64,000 bases of DNA from Ruminiclostridium hungatei (GCF_002051585.1 NZ_MZGX01000025.1:1-64000), one strand, 5' to 3'. Counted from the stretch's first letter, positions 52,253 through 61,309 are shown. The notes: generated by a model not told the origin, from the letters alone. A program made the numbers and translations.

Positions 52253-54117
52253 GCAAAAATGAGAACATGAAGCAGCATTCGTCCCGGAGAGGACGGGGCG
52301 GCCCTGTGGGCGGCGGAGGCCCAATGGGTATTAAGACGGAAAAACCGAAAGATTTCAAGGGTACCATGAAAAAGCTTTTGACGTATATAAAGCCTTTCAT
52401 ACCACGTATCATAGTTGTATTGATATTTGCAATCGGCAGTGTAATTGTAGGCATAAGAGGTCCCAAGATACTTGGAGAGGCCATCACCAAGCTGTATGAA
52501 GGCCTGGTCGGCAAGGCTGCCGGAGGTTCCATAGATTTTGACTTTATTGCAAAGACCCTCATATATCTGATGGTGCTGTACGGGGCAAGTTCGCTGTTTT
52601 CCTTCGTGGGAGGCTTTATCATGTCAGGTGTGGCCCAGAAGATATCCTACAACCTGAGAAGGCAGATAGCAGAAAAGATAAACCGCATGCCACTGAAGTA
52701 TTTTGACAAGATGACCCACGGTGAAGTGCTGTCCAGGGTTACAAATGATGTTGACACTGTGAGCCAGACCCTGAACCAGAGTTTGTTCCAGATGATAACC
52801 TCATTCACCACTCTTATCGGTGTGCTTGTGATGATGCTGACCATAAGCTGGATAATGACGCTTGTTTCCATGATAATTATTCCTCTGTCCATAATATTTA
52901 TAGGTATAATTGTAAAACAGTCTCAGAAATATTTCAAAACCCAGCAGGAATCACTTGGACAGATAAACGGCCATGTGGAGGAAATCTTCAGCGGCCACAA
53001 TATAATGAAGGCCTTCAACGGAGAACAGAGGGCGGTAGACAAATTTGACACAATTAATGAGACCCTTCATAAATCCGCATGGAAATCACAATTCCTTTCA
53101 GGCATGATGTTCCCCATCATGGGCTTCATAGGCAACATAGGCTATGTGCTTGTGACCATCCTGGGTGGCTGGCTGACCATTAAAGGCACCATCAAGGTGG
53201 GAGACATCGTATCCTTTGTACAGTACGTAAGAAACTTCCAGCAGCCAATCGGACAGGCGGCTCAGGTTGCAAATATCCTGCAGTCCACTGCTGCCGCTGC
53301 CGAAAGAGTATTTGCGTTTCTTGGAGAAGAGGAAGAGCCGGAGGATGCTGAAAAAACGGTCGTCACTGAAAATGTCAAGGGGCAGGTTGAGTTTAAGAGT
53401 GTGCATTTCGGTTACAATCCTGAGAATATAGTAATTAATGATTTCTCAGCCAGCATCAAACCCGGACAGAGAGTTGCCATAGTCGGGCCTACAGGAGCAG
53501 GAAAGACAACCATAGTAAAACTGCTGATGCGTTTTTATGATTTAAACAGCGGAGACATATTTATTGACGGCATTAATTCCATGGATTTCAAGAGAAACGA
53601 CTTAAGAGACATGTTCGGGATGGTTCTGCAGGATACCTGGCTGTTTAACGGCACAATAATGGAAAATATCCGCTACGGCAGGCTTGACGCCACAGATGAA
53701 GAGGTCATAAAGGCAGCGAAGGCTGCTCATGCCCATCACTTTATCAAAACCCAGCCCGACGGCTACAATATGGTATTGAACGAAGAAGCCAGCAATGTTT
53801 CACAGGGACAGAAGCAGCTCCTGACCATTGCCCGTGCAATATTGTCAGATCCCCGGATTCTCATATTGGACGAAGCCACCAGCTCGGTTGATACCCGTAC
53901 GGAAGTATTGATACAGCAAGCCATGGAGAACCTTATGAAGGACAGGACCAGCTTCATCATTGCACACAGGCTTTCAACCATAAGAGATGCGGATTTGATC
54001 CTTGTTATGAAGAACGGAGATATTGTGGAACAGGGTACACACGAGGAACTGCTTTCTTCCGGAGGCTTCTATGCAGCACTTTACAACAGCCAGTTTGAAG
54101 AAGCTGAGGCATCGTAA
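52249..54117 (+). CDS. Heterodimeric ABC exporter half 2
   Basis: The 622-residue partner has an N-terminal Arg/Gly-rich tail (SRRGRGGPVGGGGPMG), six membrane helices and an ATPase with Walker A GPTGAGKTT (about 412), signature NVSQGQKQLLTIAR and a normal Walker B ILILDEATSSVD with the catalytic Glu. The start is ATG 52249 in the ATGA overlap, with AAAGGAGG upstream; a longer in-frame start lies inside the first gene. With the first half it should form one multidrug-type exporter under MarR control. Confidence 0.94.
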   Translation: MSKNENMKQHSSRRGRGGPVGGGGPMGIKTEKPKDFKGTMKKLLTYIKPFIPRIIVVLIFAIGSVIVGIRGPKILGEAITKLYEGLVGKAAGGSIDFDFIAKTLIYLMVLYGASSLFSFVGGFIMSGVAQKISYNLRRQIAEKINRMPLKYFDKMTHGEVLSRVTNDVDTVSQTLNQSLFQMITSFTTLIGVLVMMLTISWIMTLVSMIIIPLSIIFIGIIVKQSQKYFKTQQESLGQINGHVEEIFSGHNIMKAFNGEQRAVDKFDTINETLHKSAWKSQFLSGMMFPIMGFIGNIGYVLVTILGGWLTIKGTIKVGDIVSFVQYVRNFQQPIGQAAQVANILQSTAAAAERVFAFLGEEEEPEDAEKTVVTENVKGQVEFKSVHFGYNPENIVINDFSASIKPGQRVAIVGPTGAGKTTIVKLLMRFYDLNSGDIFIDGINSMDFKRNDLRDMFGMVLQDTWLFNGTIMENIRYGRLDATDEEVIKAAKAAHAHHFIKTQPDGYNMVLNEEASNVSQGQKQLLTIARAILSDPRILILDEATSSVDTRTEVLIQQAMENLMKDRTSFIIAHRLSTIRDADLILVMKNGDIVEQGTHEELLSSGGFYAALYNSQFEEAEAS

Positions 54118-54158
54118 GTTCCTTATGATGATAAAAAAAGAAATTAATAGAAAAGAAA

Positions 54159-54187
54159 TTGCATTTTAAAAGCAATAGTACTATAAT
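54159..54187 (+). promoter_or_regulatory. Candidate sigma-A promoter with no gene downstream
   Basis: TTGCAT (54159-54164) and TATAAT (54182-54187) lie 17 bases apart in the gap between two convergent genes. No coding frame follows on this strand before 54403, so it may drive a small RNA. Confidence 0.5.
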
Positions 54188-54193
54188 ATAGTT

Positions 54194-54404
54194 AAAATAA
54201 TATCAATTAGGCATGGGCGCCAGGTCTTTCATAGACTTGTGCGCCTTTTTGTCTGGTTTAGCGACAAATACAATACAGGTGTAGGAGGCAGCCCCATAAC
54301 TGCATTTTATATATAGTTGCCAATTTAATCGTGTCAGGGTGTCAATGCTGATGCCCGCAAGGCTCCAATCTAGTGTGAGAAGGTAGGTTGGGGCTGTTTT
54401 TTTT
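54194..54404 (+). ncRNA. Candidate structured small RNA between convergent genes
   Basis: Downstream of the promoter at 54159-54187 come a terminator-like hairpin (54216-54250) and then a domain closed by CAGCCCC (54289-54295) and GGGGCTG (54390-54396), followed by eight T's (54397-54404). The enclosed 94 bases include ACTGC...GTTGCC and GATGCCCGCAAGGC elements that may form sub-stems. It was compared by eye with cobalamin, c-di-GMP and other common riboswitches without a match. The T-run overlaps the stop codon of the convergent gene. Existence as an RNA is an inference. Confidence 0.4.
54216..54250 (+). terminator. Bulged terminator hairpin, copy 1
   Basis: GGCGC-C-AGGTC pairs with GACTT-G-T-GCGCC, leaving a single bulged T, followed by five T's. 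The same core occurs at 55770-55810. Confidence 0.8.
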
Positions 54405-55500
54405 AGATTGGGGGATTTTTAGGAAAGCTGAAGTAAAAGGAGGCACCCTGATTTTCCTGCCCTGTCATCCAGGCTCTTCCGTTATGGCGTTTGAGAATTC
54501 TCTGGCATATGGACAGTCCCACTCCCGAGCCCTCAAATTCCTTTGAGGAATGAAGGCGCTGGAAAACCTGGAAGAGCCTTAAAGAGTATTTCATATCAAA
54601 GCCCACCCCGTTATCGGTAACACAGAATACATAACTGTCAGGGTATTCGGTGTATTCAACAGCTATCCTGGCAATTTTCCTGGGAGCAGTATATTTTATG
54701 GAATTTGAAAGAATATTGGTTACAAGTATTCTGAGCATTATGCTGTCACCGGTAATATCAGGCAGGCCGGAAAGCCTGAGCTCAACCTGCCTGTTGGGCC
54801 GGGTCAGCATCAGTTCATCAAAGACGCTTCTGAAAAGCTGCTCAAGGTTTATATGCTCCGGCTTCATCTCAAGCTCACACATACGTGAAAACTCAAGCAG
54901 ATGGTCTATTATAGCGGTAAGCTCCCCGGACTTTTTATGAATGTTGGAAATAAGGGTATTTCCATCTTCTCCAAGCTTGTCAAAATAGTCCAGTGACAGG
55001 TATTCTATAAGTTTTCCCATTGACAGAAGAGGCGCCTTTAAGTCGTGGGCGATGGAATAGCAAAAGCTGTCCAGTTCCCTGTTGGCCAGATAGAGGAATT
55101 CCGTCTGCTGCTTGAGCTTTATATGGGTCTTCACTCTTGCCAGCAATTCTGTGGTATTGAAGGGCTTGGTGACATAGTCCTGGGCGCCTGCCTCGAACCC
55201 TTTTTTTATACTCTGTTCGTCTCCGCTGGAGGTCAAAAAGATCACCGGGATATTTTTATATTCAGTATTTTGCTTGATTATCCTGCATAATTCAAAGCCG
55301 TCGATTTCAGGCATGAAAATATCCAGCAGTATAAGGTCGGGCTTTTGCTTTTCAAGCAGCTTGAGGGCTGACGAGCCCTTTGTGGAAACCCTGACCTTAT
55401 AGTTATTGCCTTTTAAAACCACCAATGCCATTTCAATCTGTTCGGGTGTATCGTCAACAATCAGAATTTCATACATGTCAATTGAATTGTTACTGTTCAT
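54403..55500 (-). CDS. Soluble response-regulator/histidine-kinase hybrid (REC-HisKA-HATPase)
   Basis: The 365-residue cytoplasmic protein has no membrane segment. The REC domain (about 9-125) has phospho-acceptor Asp60 in LLDIFMPEIDG and Lys112 in VTKPF. A linker leads to HisKA with His152 in YSIAHDLKAPLLS and HATPase_c with the N-box NILSNSIKYTAP, DNGVGFD and GSGVGLSICQRIL. REC before kinase on one chain usually means it receives phosphate from another kinase and passes it on or is gated by it. It is divergent from the hybrid kinase at 55833, a likely partner. Confidence 0.9.
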   Translation of the reverse strand: MNSNNSIDMYEILIVDDTPEQIEMALVVLKGNNYKVRVSTKGSSALKLLEKQKPDLILLDIFMPEIDGFELCRIIKQNTEYKNIPVIFLTSSGDEQSIKKGFEAGAQDYVTKPFNTTELLARVKTHIKLKQQTEFLYLANRELDSFCYSIAHDLKAPLLSMGKLIEYLSLDYFDKLGEDGNTLISNIHKKSGELTAIIDHLLEFSRMCELEMKPEHINLEQLFRSVFDELMLTRPNRQVELRLSGLPDITGDSIMLRILVTNILSNSIKYTAPRKIARIAVEYTEYPDSYVFCVTDNGVGFDMKYSLRLFQVFQRLHSSKEFEGSGVGLSICQRILKRHNGRAWMTGQENQGASFYFSFPKNPPI

Positions 55501-55625
55501 TTCGGCTCCATTATCATTGTTTCAGTCAATATTCTTCAGTTAAATCTTGTATAGACCACCTAAGACATTTTATAATATAATTTAGAAATAGTCGATAATA
55601 AATATGGTTTTCATTTTAAGTGCTG

Positions 55626-55720
55626 GTATAGCGTGAAAGATACATGTTGTATGTCAAAGTGGCTTTCACGCAGCAAAAGCCACTACGTGTCTTTCATTTC
55701 TATTTGTGTACGCGCTATAC
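55626..55720 (+). ncRNA. Candidate structured leader RNA of the hybrid kinase gene
   Basis: An 8-bp closing stem GTATAGCG/CGCTATAC (55626-55633, 55713-55720) encloses a 9-bp stem GAAAGATAC/GTGTCTTTC (55635-55643, 55687-55695; one T-G wobble). That stem in turn encloses an 8-bp hairpin GTGGCTTT/AAAGCCAC (55659-55666, 55676-55683). The nested 25 bp of pairing is far beyond chance in this AT-rich gap. It lies 50 bp before a terminator hairpin (55770-55810) that abuts the ribosome site of the next gene, the layout of a riboswitch or attenuator. No known class was recognised. Confidence 0.55.
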
Positions 55721-55769
55721 GCATAGATGGGAGATTAATATAAAACATACAAATACGTAAAACGGCAAA

Positions 55770-55810
55770 GGCGCCAGGTCATACTTCTATATGACCTGTG
55801 CGCTTTTTTT
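55770..55810 (+). terminator. Bulged terminator hairpin, copy 2, just before the hybrid kinase start
   Basis: GGCGC-C-AGGTCAT pairs with ATGACCT-G-T-GCGC, again with one bulged T, followed by seven T's. It ends ten bases before the GGAGGTGA ribosome site at 55821, so it would stop transcription into the gene unless it is disrupted. Confidence 0.85.
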
Positions 55811-55832
55811 AGTGTATTGCGGAGGTGAGGGG

Positions 55833-58544
55833 TTGAAATCACAGATAGCCATAAAACAATCAACAATAAGCGGTCTGATACTTGGAATATTTTTTCTCAT
55901 AGCGGCCTTGCTCATAGGAAGCATCGTTTACATGCGGTCCAGCATACAGGCAGAACAGGCTGCCGAGCGGCGGAGAACGGAGTTCAAACAGTTGGGCATA
56001 GACCTGGCGGATGCTTCGGACTATCTGACGGATGAAGCCCGGAAATATGCCATCACCACAGACCTGGTTCATTTGCAGAGGTATTGGGAGGAGATAAACA
56101 ACACCCAGACCCGTGACAAGGTAATACTCAAGCTAAAGGAGCTGGAATCCCCCGAGCAGGAGCTGGAATTGCTGGCAAAGGCAAAACAGCACTCTGATGC
56201 ATTGGTAAATACGGAAAGACAGTCCATGAGGCTGGTACTGGAAGCTCTGGAGGTGCCGGAGGCACGCATGGCTCCCGAGGTGGCGGCCTATCAGTTGTCT
56301 CAGGCCGAAAAAATACTGGGCAGCGCAGAAAAGCTTGATAAGGCAAGGGAGATAATGTTTGACGCGCAGTACGATTCAGACAAGAAAGAGATCATGGAGC
56401 CCATAGCCAGGTTTCAGGAAGTCATGAATGCCCGTCTGGAAAATGAGCTGGAGGCTGCCAGAAGTGCCACTGCAAATGCCGCTGTGGTACAGATAGTGCT
56501 GGCGCTGATTATAATATGCGCCATAGCGCTGCTGATAAGCACCTTGTTCAAATATGTCACATATCCTGTAAACAGCTATACAAGACTCCTGAGAAATTTT
56601 TCCTTTGAGGATGACAAGTTCAGTCTGAAGCCGGAGGGAACTCTGGAGCTTCAGCAGTTGGCCAATACCTTCAATGAACTTTATTTTTCCTTTCATGATG
56701 AGCTGCAGAAGAGAAGGGAAGCCGAAAAAACCATGAGGTCCGCAAAAGAGGAGGCTGAGCTTGCAAACAACGCAAAAAGTGAATTTCTGGCCAGTATGTC
56801 CCATGAAATCAGGACGCCTCTCAATACCATCATCGGATACCAGTTCCTTTTGAATGAGACTTATCTTGAGGCCAGGCAGAAGGAGTACTGCGACAAGATT
56901 GGAATGGTGGCGAGTAACCTGCTGGGTCTGATAAACGGCATACTGGATTTTTCAAAAATAGAAGCCGGGAAAATGCTGCTTGAAAGTGTTGAATTCAATA
57001 TAGTTCAGGCAGTACAGGACATATATGGAATGGTGGGGGTGGAGGCCGGAAGAAGAGGGCTTGAACTGAGGCTGAACCTGGGCGAAAACATACCTGGGCT
57101 TTTGACAGGTGACGTTACGCGACTCAAGCAGGTTATGCTGAACCTGCTGTCAAATGCAATAAAGTTTACGGAAAAAGGCTCAATAACCATCGGTCTTGAT
57201 TGCAAGCCGGGAAGCAACAGTTCTGTGCTGGCATGTATAAGTGTTGAAGACACAGGTATTGGAATATCCCAGGAGCAGGTGGCTGTCATATTTGACCACT
57301 TTACCCAGGGAGATGCTTCAACAACCAGAAAATATGGAGGCACGGGGCTGGGGCTGGCTATCTGCAAAAGAATTGCAGAATTGATGAACGGTACGATAGA
57401 GGTTGCCAGTGAACCGGGAAAGGGCTCCTGCTTCAGATTTTCAGCCGAACTTGCAGTTCCTGACCATTTGCTCGGCGCTGAGGGGGAAAAAGAGAAAGGC
57501 CCTGTATGCAGCAGCTTTATAAACAAAAGGGTGCTCCTGGTTGAGGACAATGAAATAAACCTGCTGATGACAAAGGAAATATTAAACGGCATGGGCTTCG
57601 AGGCTTATCTTGCGGACAGCGGGCAGGCCGCCGTCAAACTTGCCGGCAAATACAAATTTGATGTTATACTTATGGATATAAGAATGCCCGGCATGGATGG
57701 GTATGAGACAACCAGAAAAATACGGCAGATGGAGGCCTGTGGAGAAATACCCGAAACACCCATAATCGCACTTACCGCCGATGCAGTGGACGGAGTGGCT
57801 GAAAAAGCCCAAACAGCGGGTATGAATGGCTTTTTGACCAAGCCCTTGTACCCTTCGAAGCTTGCTCAGATGCTGTGGCAGTTTATAGGTTCTGACGGCA
57901 GTGGGGCGGAAGAGCTTGGGAAGGCGTACTCTGAAGCCGAAAATGAGGAGTACTGCAGCTATGAAGCGGGAAGCGGCGTTTTTGAAAGAGGTATTGCAAA
58001 ATTAGGGGGGAACCGGAAGCGGTATGCGGGGATACTGGGAGTCTTCATTGAAGGGCATAGTGCCGACGGAGAAAAAATATTGTCCCTGTACCGGTCAAAA
58101 AAGAATGCGGAACTGGGAGAGGCGGTGCACAGGCTGAAGGGACTGACAGGAAGCCTGGGGGCAAATGAGCTGTATGAAATGTGTCAAAAGCTGGAGGTTC
58201 TTCTGAAGGCTCACGCCCCCAAAAGGCAGATAATCAATATTATGGAGCGCATTGCTTCAGAGTTGGGTGCTCTTTGCAAACAGGCTGCAATTCTGATTGA
58301 AACAGAGGCTGGGACACAGGCGGACACCGCCGGAGATCCTGCGGTGAATTTTTCAGATGTGATTGCCAATCTTATGAATTACGTGGTAATAGCAGATTCG
58401 GAGGCAAAGGATTATTTTATGGAAAACAGCGGTGTCATTAAAGGAAACCTGGATCAGGAAACCTTCTCACAATTGAAGAAGGCCATTATGGAGTTTGACT
58501 TTGAACAGGCCGAGCTGTATCTGGGAGGAATTCCGGCCGGATAG
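55833..58544 (+). CDS. Membrane hybrid sensor kinase (sensor-HisKA-HATPase-REC-Hpt)
   Basis: The 903-residue protein has TM1 at about 11-33 (GLILGIFFLIAALLIGSIVY), an extracytoplasmic helical sensor of about 180 residues, and TM2 at about 222-243 (VVQIVLALIIICAIALLIST). The kinase core follows, with His about 322 in MSHEIRTPLNTIIGYQ and HATPase motifs NLLSNAIKFTEKG, DTGIGIS and GTGLGLAICKRIA. A REC domain has Asp about 612 in VILMDIRMPGMDG. The Hpt-like C terminus has VHRLKGLTGSLGANELYE (about 765). The start is a TTG after GGAGGTGA; an upstream in-frame ATG at 55791 lies in the terminator hairpin. The Hpt domain would hand phosphate to the AraC-type regulator that follows 55 bp downstream. 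Confidence 0.92.
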   Translation: MKSQIAIKQSTISGLILGIFFLIAALLIGSIVYMRSSIQAEQAAERRRTEFKQLGIDLADASDYLTDEARKYAITTDLVHLQRYWEEINNTQTRDKVILKLKELESPEQELELLAKAKQHSDALVNTERQSMRLVLEALEVPEARMAPEVAAYQLSQAEKILGSAEKLDKAREIMFDAQYDSDKKEIMEPIARFQEVMNARLENELEAARSATANAAVVQIVLALIIICAIALLISTLFKYVTYPVNSYTRLLRNFSFEDDKFSLKPEGTLELQQLANTFNELYFSFHDELQKRREAEKTMRSAKEEAELANNAKSEFLASMSHEIRTPLNTIIGYQFLLNETYLEARQKEYCDKIGMVASNLLGLINGILDFSKIEAGKMLLESVEFNIVQAVQDIYGMVGVEAGRRGLELRLNLGENIPGLLTGDVTRLKQVMLNLLSNAIKFTEKGSITIGLDCKPGSNSSVLACISVEDTGIGISQEQVAVIFDHFTQGDASTTRKYGGTGLGLAICKRIAELMNGTIEVASEPGKGSCFRFSAELAVPDHLLGAEGEKEKGPVCSSFINKRVLLVEDNEINLLMTKEILNGMGFEAYLADSGQAAVKLAGKYKFDVILMDIRMPGMDGYETTRKIRQMEACGEIPETPIIALTADAVDGVAEKAQTAGMNGFLTKPLYPSKLAQMLWQFIGSDGSGAEELGKAYSEAENEEYCSYEAGSGVFERGIAKLGGNRKRYAGILGVFIEGHSADGEKILSLYRSKKNAELGEAVHRLKGLTGSLGANELYEMCQKLEVLLKAHAPKRQIINIMERIASELGALCKQAAILIETEAGTQADTAGDPAVNFSDVIANLMNYVVIADSEAKDYFMENSGVIKGNLDQETFSQLKKAIMEFDFEQAELYLGGIPAG

Positions 58545-58599
58545 CGGCAGACGGGCTTAAAATGAGGAGATAATCGAGCAGATAATAGGGGAGATAATA

Positions 58600-59703
58600 A
58601 TGTATAGTGTTTTGCTTGTTGATGACGATCTTGCTGCTTTGTATATGCTTAAAAGATTTAAAAAATGGGGGGAATACGGCTTTTCGCTTGAAGGTGAGGC
58701 CTGTGACGGAAAGGAAGCTCTCAGGAAGCTGTCCGGAAAGGAATATGATCTCATAATTACCGATATAAAGATGCCCGGCATGGACGGAATCGAGTTTGTT
58801 CAGGAACTGAGAAGCAGGAAGGATGACACCTGTATTGTATTTTGGAGCACCCACAGTGATTTTCAGTTTGCCAGGCAGGGTATCAGGTTCGGAGTGTTTG
58901 AATATATGACAAAACCTCTGGAAGAGGCGGCCTTAACCGATATTCTGGTCAGGGCGGGAGCTTTCATCTCTGAAAAGAAGGCCCGGGAGGAAAGGCTGAA
59001 AAGCTCAGGTAAAGCACAGGAGGAAGATAATGGTATTTATTATCCGGTAGATCATGAAAATCTCATTATTTCATATATTCTTACTGCCGACCCGCGTTTG
59101 AAGAAGGCGACGGCTGAAACCTTCAGCGGAATGTGCAATCTGTACGACGGTGACAGCGGAAAAGTACGAGTGCTGGCAAATACCCTGCTGTATAATATAA
59201 AAACCAGGATTGACGAGAAGTTTCCGTGGCTTAAAAAGGTTGAAGGGCTTGTTGTCTCGGGAGGAATTACGGGCTCGGGCGGAATTTCCTCCCTGGAAGA
59301 AGAATTTTCTGCACAGCTTTCGGAAATAAAGGAAAAAATCCTGAAATACCAGTTGAATCATTCCGACAGTATTATAAGGAGAATCTGCCAGTGTGTTATT
59401 GACAACATTGAGAGTGAGGTAAACCTGGAGTCCATTGCCAACGAGGTTCACATCAGCAAGGACTATGTGGGGAAGCTTTTCAAGCAGAAGGTAATGTGCA
59501 ATTTTAATGACTATGTGACGAAAATGAAAATGGAACATGCAAAATACCTTATCCTGTCCGGGAATTTAAAGAACTATGAAATAAGTGAAAGGCTGGGATA
59601 TAAAAAGGCTGACTACTTTTCATCCCTGTTTAAGGCATACACTGGTTTGACACCTAGCGAATATAAAAAATGCAATTCTCAAGATGCAGAATTGCAGATT
59701 TAG
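58600..59703 (+). CDS. Response regulator with AraC-type DNA-binding domain
   Basis: The 367-residue YesN-like protein has a REC domain (about 1-120) with Asp55 in LIITDIKMPGMDG and Lys104 in YMTKPLEEA. A middle region of about 140 residues leads to a C-terminal AraC HTH pair (about 262-360: INLESIANEVHISKDYVGKL-like segment and YEISERLGYKKADYFSSLFK). It is the probable output of the upstream hybrid kinase. The next genes on the same strand are urtABCD, the obvious candidate targets. Confidence 0.92.
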   Translation: MYSVLLVDDDLAALYMLKRFKKWGEYGFSLEGEACDGKEALRKLSGKEYDLIITDIKMPGMDGIEFVQELRSRKDDTCIVFWSTHSDFQFARQGIRFGVFEYMTKPLEEAALTDILVRAGAFISEKKAREERLKSSGKAQEEDNGIYYPVDHENLIISYILTADPRLKKATAETFSGMCNLYDGDSGKVRVLANTLLYNIKTRIDEKFPWLKKVEGLVVSGGITGSGGISSLEEEFSAQLSEIKEKILKYQLNHSDSIIRRICQCVIDNIESEVNLESIANEVHISKDYVGKLFKQKVMCNFNDYVTKMKMEHAKYLILSGNLKNYEISERLGYKKADYFSSLFKAYTGLTPSEYKKCNSQDAELQI

Positions 59704-59763
59704 GGGGTAAAATTACTTTTTTTTGGTGTTTTTTATTTGTGGGTATAAAGGTATCATAAATGT

Positions 59764-59923
59764 AAGGAACCAAACGACATTTTAAAAGGTTCCTTGAACT
59801 TAATAGTTTATGTAGCTAAGGCGCTATGAGAAATGAGATTTCCACAGGCAATGTCCGCGGAATCCATGGCTTATAGCGTTTTTTGTCAATCTCCCGGACA
59901 ATATCAACAGGGCTGTTATCCGG
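59764..59923 (+). promoter_or_regulatory. Structured region upstream of urtA, with an intrinsic terminator
   Basis: Three hairpins follow one another in the 340-bp gap. AAGGAACC/GGTTCCTT is at 59764-59795. CGCTATGAG/CTTATAGCG is at 59822-59878 and is followed by six T's, so it acts as a terminator; it encloses a small GAAAT/ATTTC stem. CCCGGA/TCCGGG with an inner AACAG/CTGTT is at about 59894-59923. The terminator may simply end the regulator gene or attenuate urtA. No guanidine-type riboswitch motif was seen. Confidence 0.5.
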
Positions 59924-60044
59924 GGCTTGACGGCAGCTTGGAACAACGTAAATATACATTTATGGCCATAAATTGTATGTATTTATCTACTAGCGGTTTT
60001 ATACCACAGGGAAAAAATCCGAAAATTGAAAGGTGGTCAAAATT

Positions 60045-61286
60045 ATGAAAAAGAAATGGTTAGCGCTTGGCTTAAGTATATCAATAGCATTATCGGCATT
60101 ATTGGGAGGCTGCGGCAGCAGCTCCACCTCAGGGTCAGGAGATTCCTCCTCGGCACAGCAGGCAGCAGGTGACACAATCAAGGTGGGAATTCTGCATTCC
60201 TTGAGCGGAACCATGGCAATCAGCGAGGTATCCGTGAAGGATGCTGAAATGATGGCAATTGAAGAAATAAATGCCTCAGGCGGAGTTCTGGGAAAGAAAA
60301 TAGAGCCTGTTATAGAAGACGGTGCGTCCGACTGGCCAAAGTTTGCTGAGAAGGCCAAGAAGCTCCTGCAGAACGACAAAGTGGCAACTGTATTCGGCTG
60401 CTGGACCTCAGCCAGCAGAAAGGCGGTATTGCCGGTATTTGAAGAAAACAACGGACTTTTATGGTATCCGGTTCAGTATGAGGGTATGGAATCCTCACCC
60501 AATATCTTCTATTCGGGAGCCGCTCCAAATCAGCAGATTGTTCCCGCTGTGGAATGGCTGCTGCAAAACAAGGGTAAAAAGTTCTTCCTGCTTGGTTCCG
60601 ACTACGTATTCCCAAGAACTGCAAACAAGATTATAAAAGCTCAGCTTGCCGCACAGGGCGGTGAATTGATAGCAGAGGAGTACACCCCCCTGGGACATAC
60701 GGACTACAGTACAATTGTCAATAAAATCAAGGCGGCAAAGCCCGACGTGGTATTCAACACCCTTAACGGAGACAGTAATGTTGCATTCTTTAAGGAACTT
60801 AAGGCATCAGGCATAACAGCAAAGGATCTGACCACCTGTTCCGTAAGTGTTGCCGAGGAGGAAATAAGAGGTATAGGCGCCGATAATATGGTGGGGCATC
60901 TGGTATCCTGGAACTATTATCAGACAACAGACACTCCTGAAAACAAGACGTTCGTTGAAAAGTACAAGGCTAAATACGGCGCGGACCGTGTAACAGACGA
61001 CCCCATAGAAGCTGCGTACATAAATGTATACCTTTGGGCTGAAGCAGTTAAAAAGGCAGGCTCCACCGAGGTGGCAAAGGTTAAGGAAGCTGCAAAGGGC
61101 CTGGAATTCAAAGCTCCCGAGGGAACTGTAAAAATTGAAGGTGAAAACCAGCATATATGGAAACCTGTAAGGATAGGTGAAGTACAGCCGGACGGACTTA
61201 TAAAGGAAATCTGGAGTACAGCCGAAAGTGTCAAGCCGGACCCGTATCTTAAATCCTACGACTGGGCAAAGGGCTTAAGCAACTGA
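60045..61286 (+). CDS. urtA: Urea-type ABC transporter substrate-binding lipoprotein
   Basis: The 413-residue lipoprotein has a signal peptide ending in the lipobox LLGGC (Cys about 23), followed by a Ser/Gly linker. The body is a type I periplasmic-binding fold of the amide/urea group: [40 protein letters not shown] and [20 protein letters not shown] are characteristic of UrtA and FmdD. The ATG at 60045 follows AAAGGTGG; an upstream GTG overlaps that site. It delivers urea or a short amide to UrtBCDE. Confidence 0.93.
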   Translation: MKKKWLALGLSISIALSALLGGCGSSSTSGSGDSSSAQQAAGDTIKVGILHSLSGTMAISEVSVKDAEMMAIEEINASGGVLGKKIEPVIEDGASDWPKFAEKAKKLLQNDKVATVFGCWTSASRKAVLPVFEENNGLLWYPVQYEGMESSPNIFYSGAAPNQQIVPAVEWLLQNKGKKFFLLGSDYVFPRTANKIIKAQLAAQGGELIAEEYTPLGHTDYSTIVNKIKAAKPDVVFNTLNGDSNVAFFKELKASGITAKDLTTCSVSVAEEEIRGIGADNMVGHLVSWNYYQTTDTPENKTFVEKYKAKYGADRVTDDPIEAAYINVYLWAEAVKKAGSTEVAKVKEAAKGLEFKAPEGTVKIEGENQHIWKPVRIGEVQPDGLIKEIWSTAESVKPDPYLKSYDWAKGLSN

Positions 61287-61309
61287 TAGAAATAAAATGA
61301 CCGTACAAA

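Noticed and set aside
54289-54396. Cobalamin or c-di-GMP riboswitch in the convergent gap
   Set aside because: GATGCCCGCAAGG is only loosely similar to cobalamin elements, and neither the B12 box nor the conserved c-di-GMP loops are present.
59704-60044. Guanidine riboswitch upstream of urtA
   Set aside because: Expected because urea-type transporters are often so controlled, but no ykkC-type, ACGR-loop or similar motif is visible.
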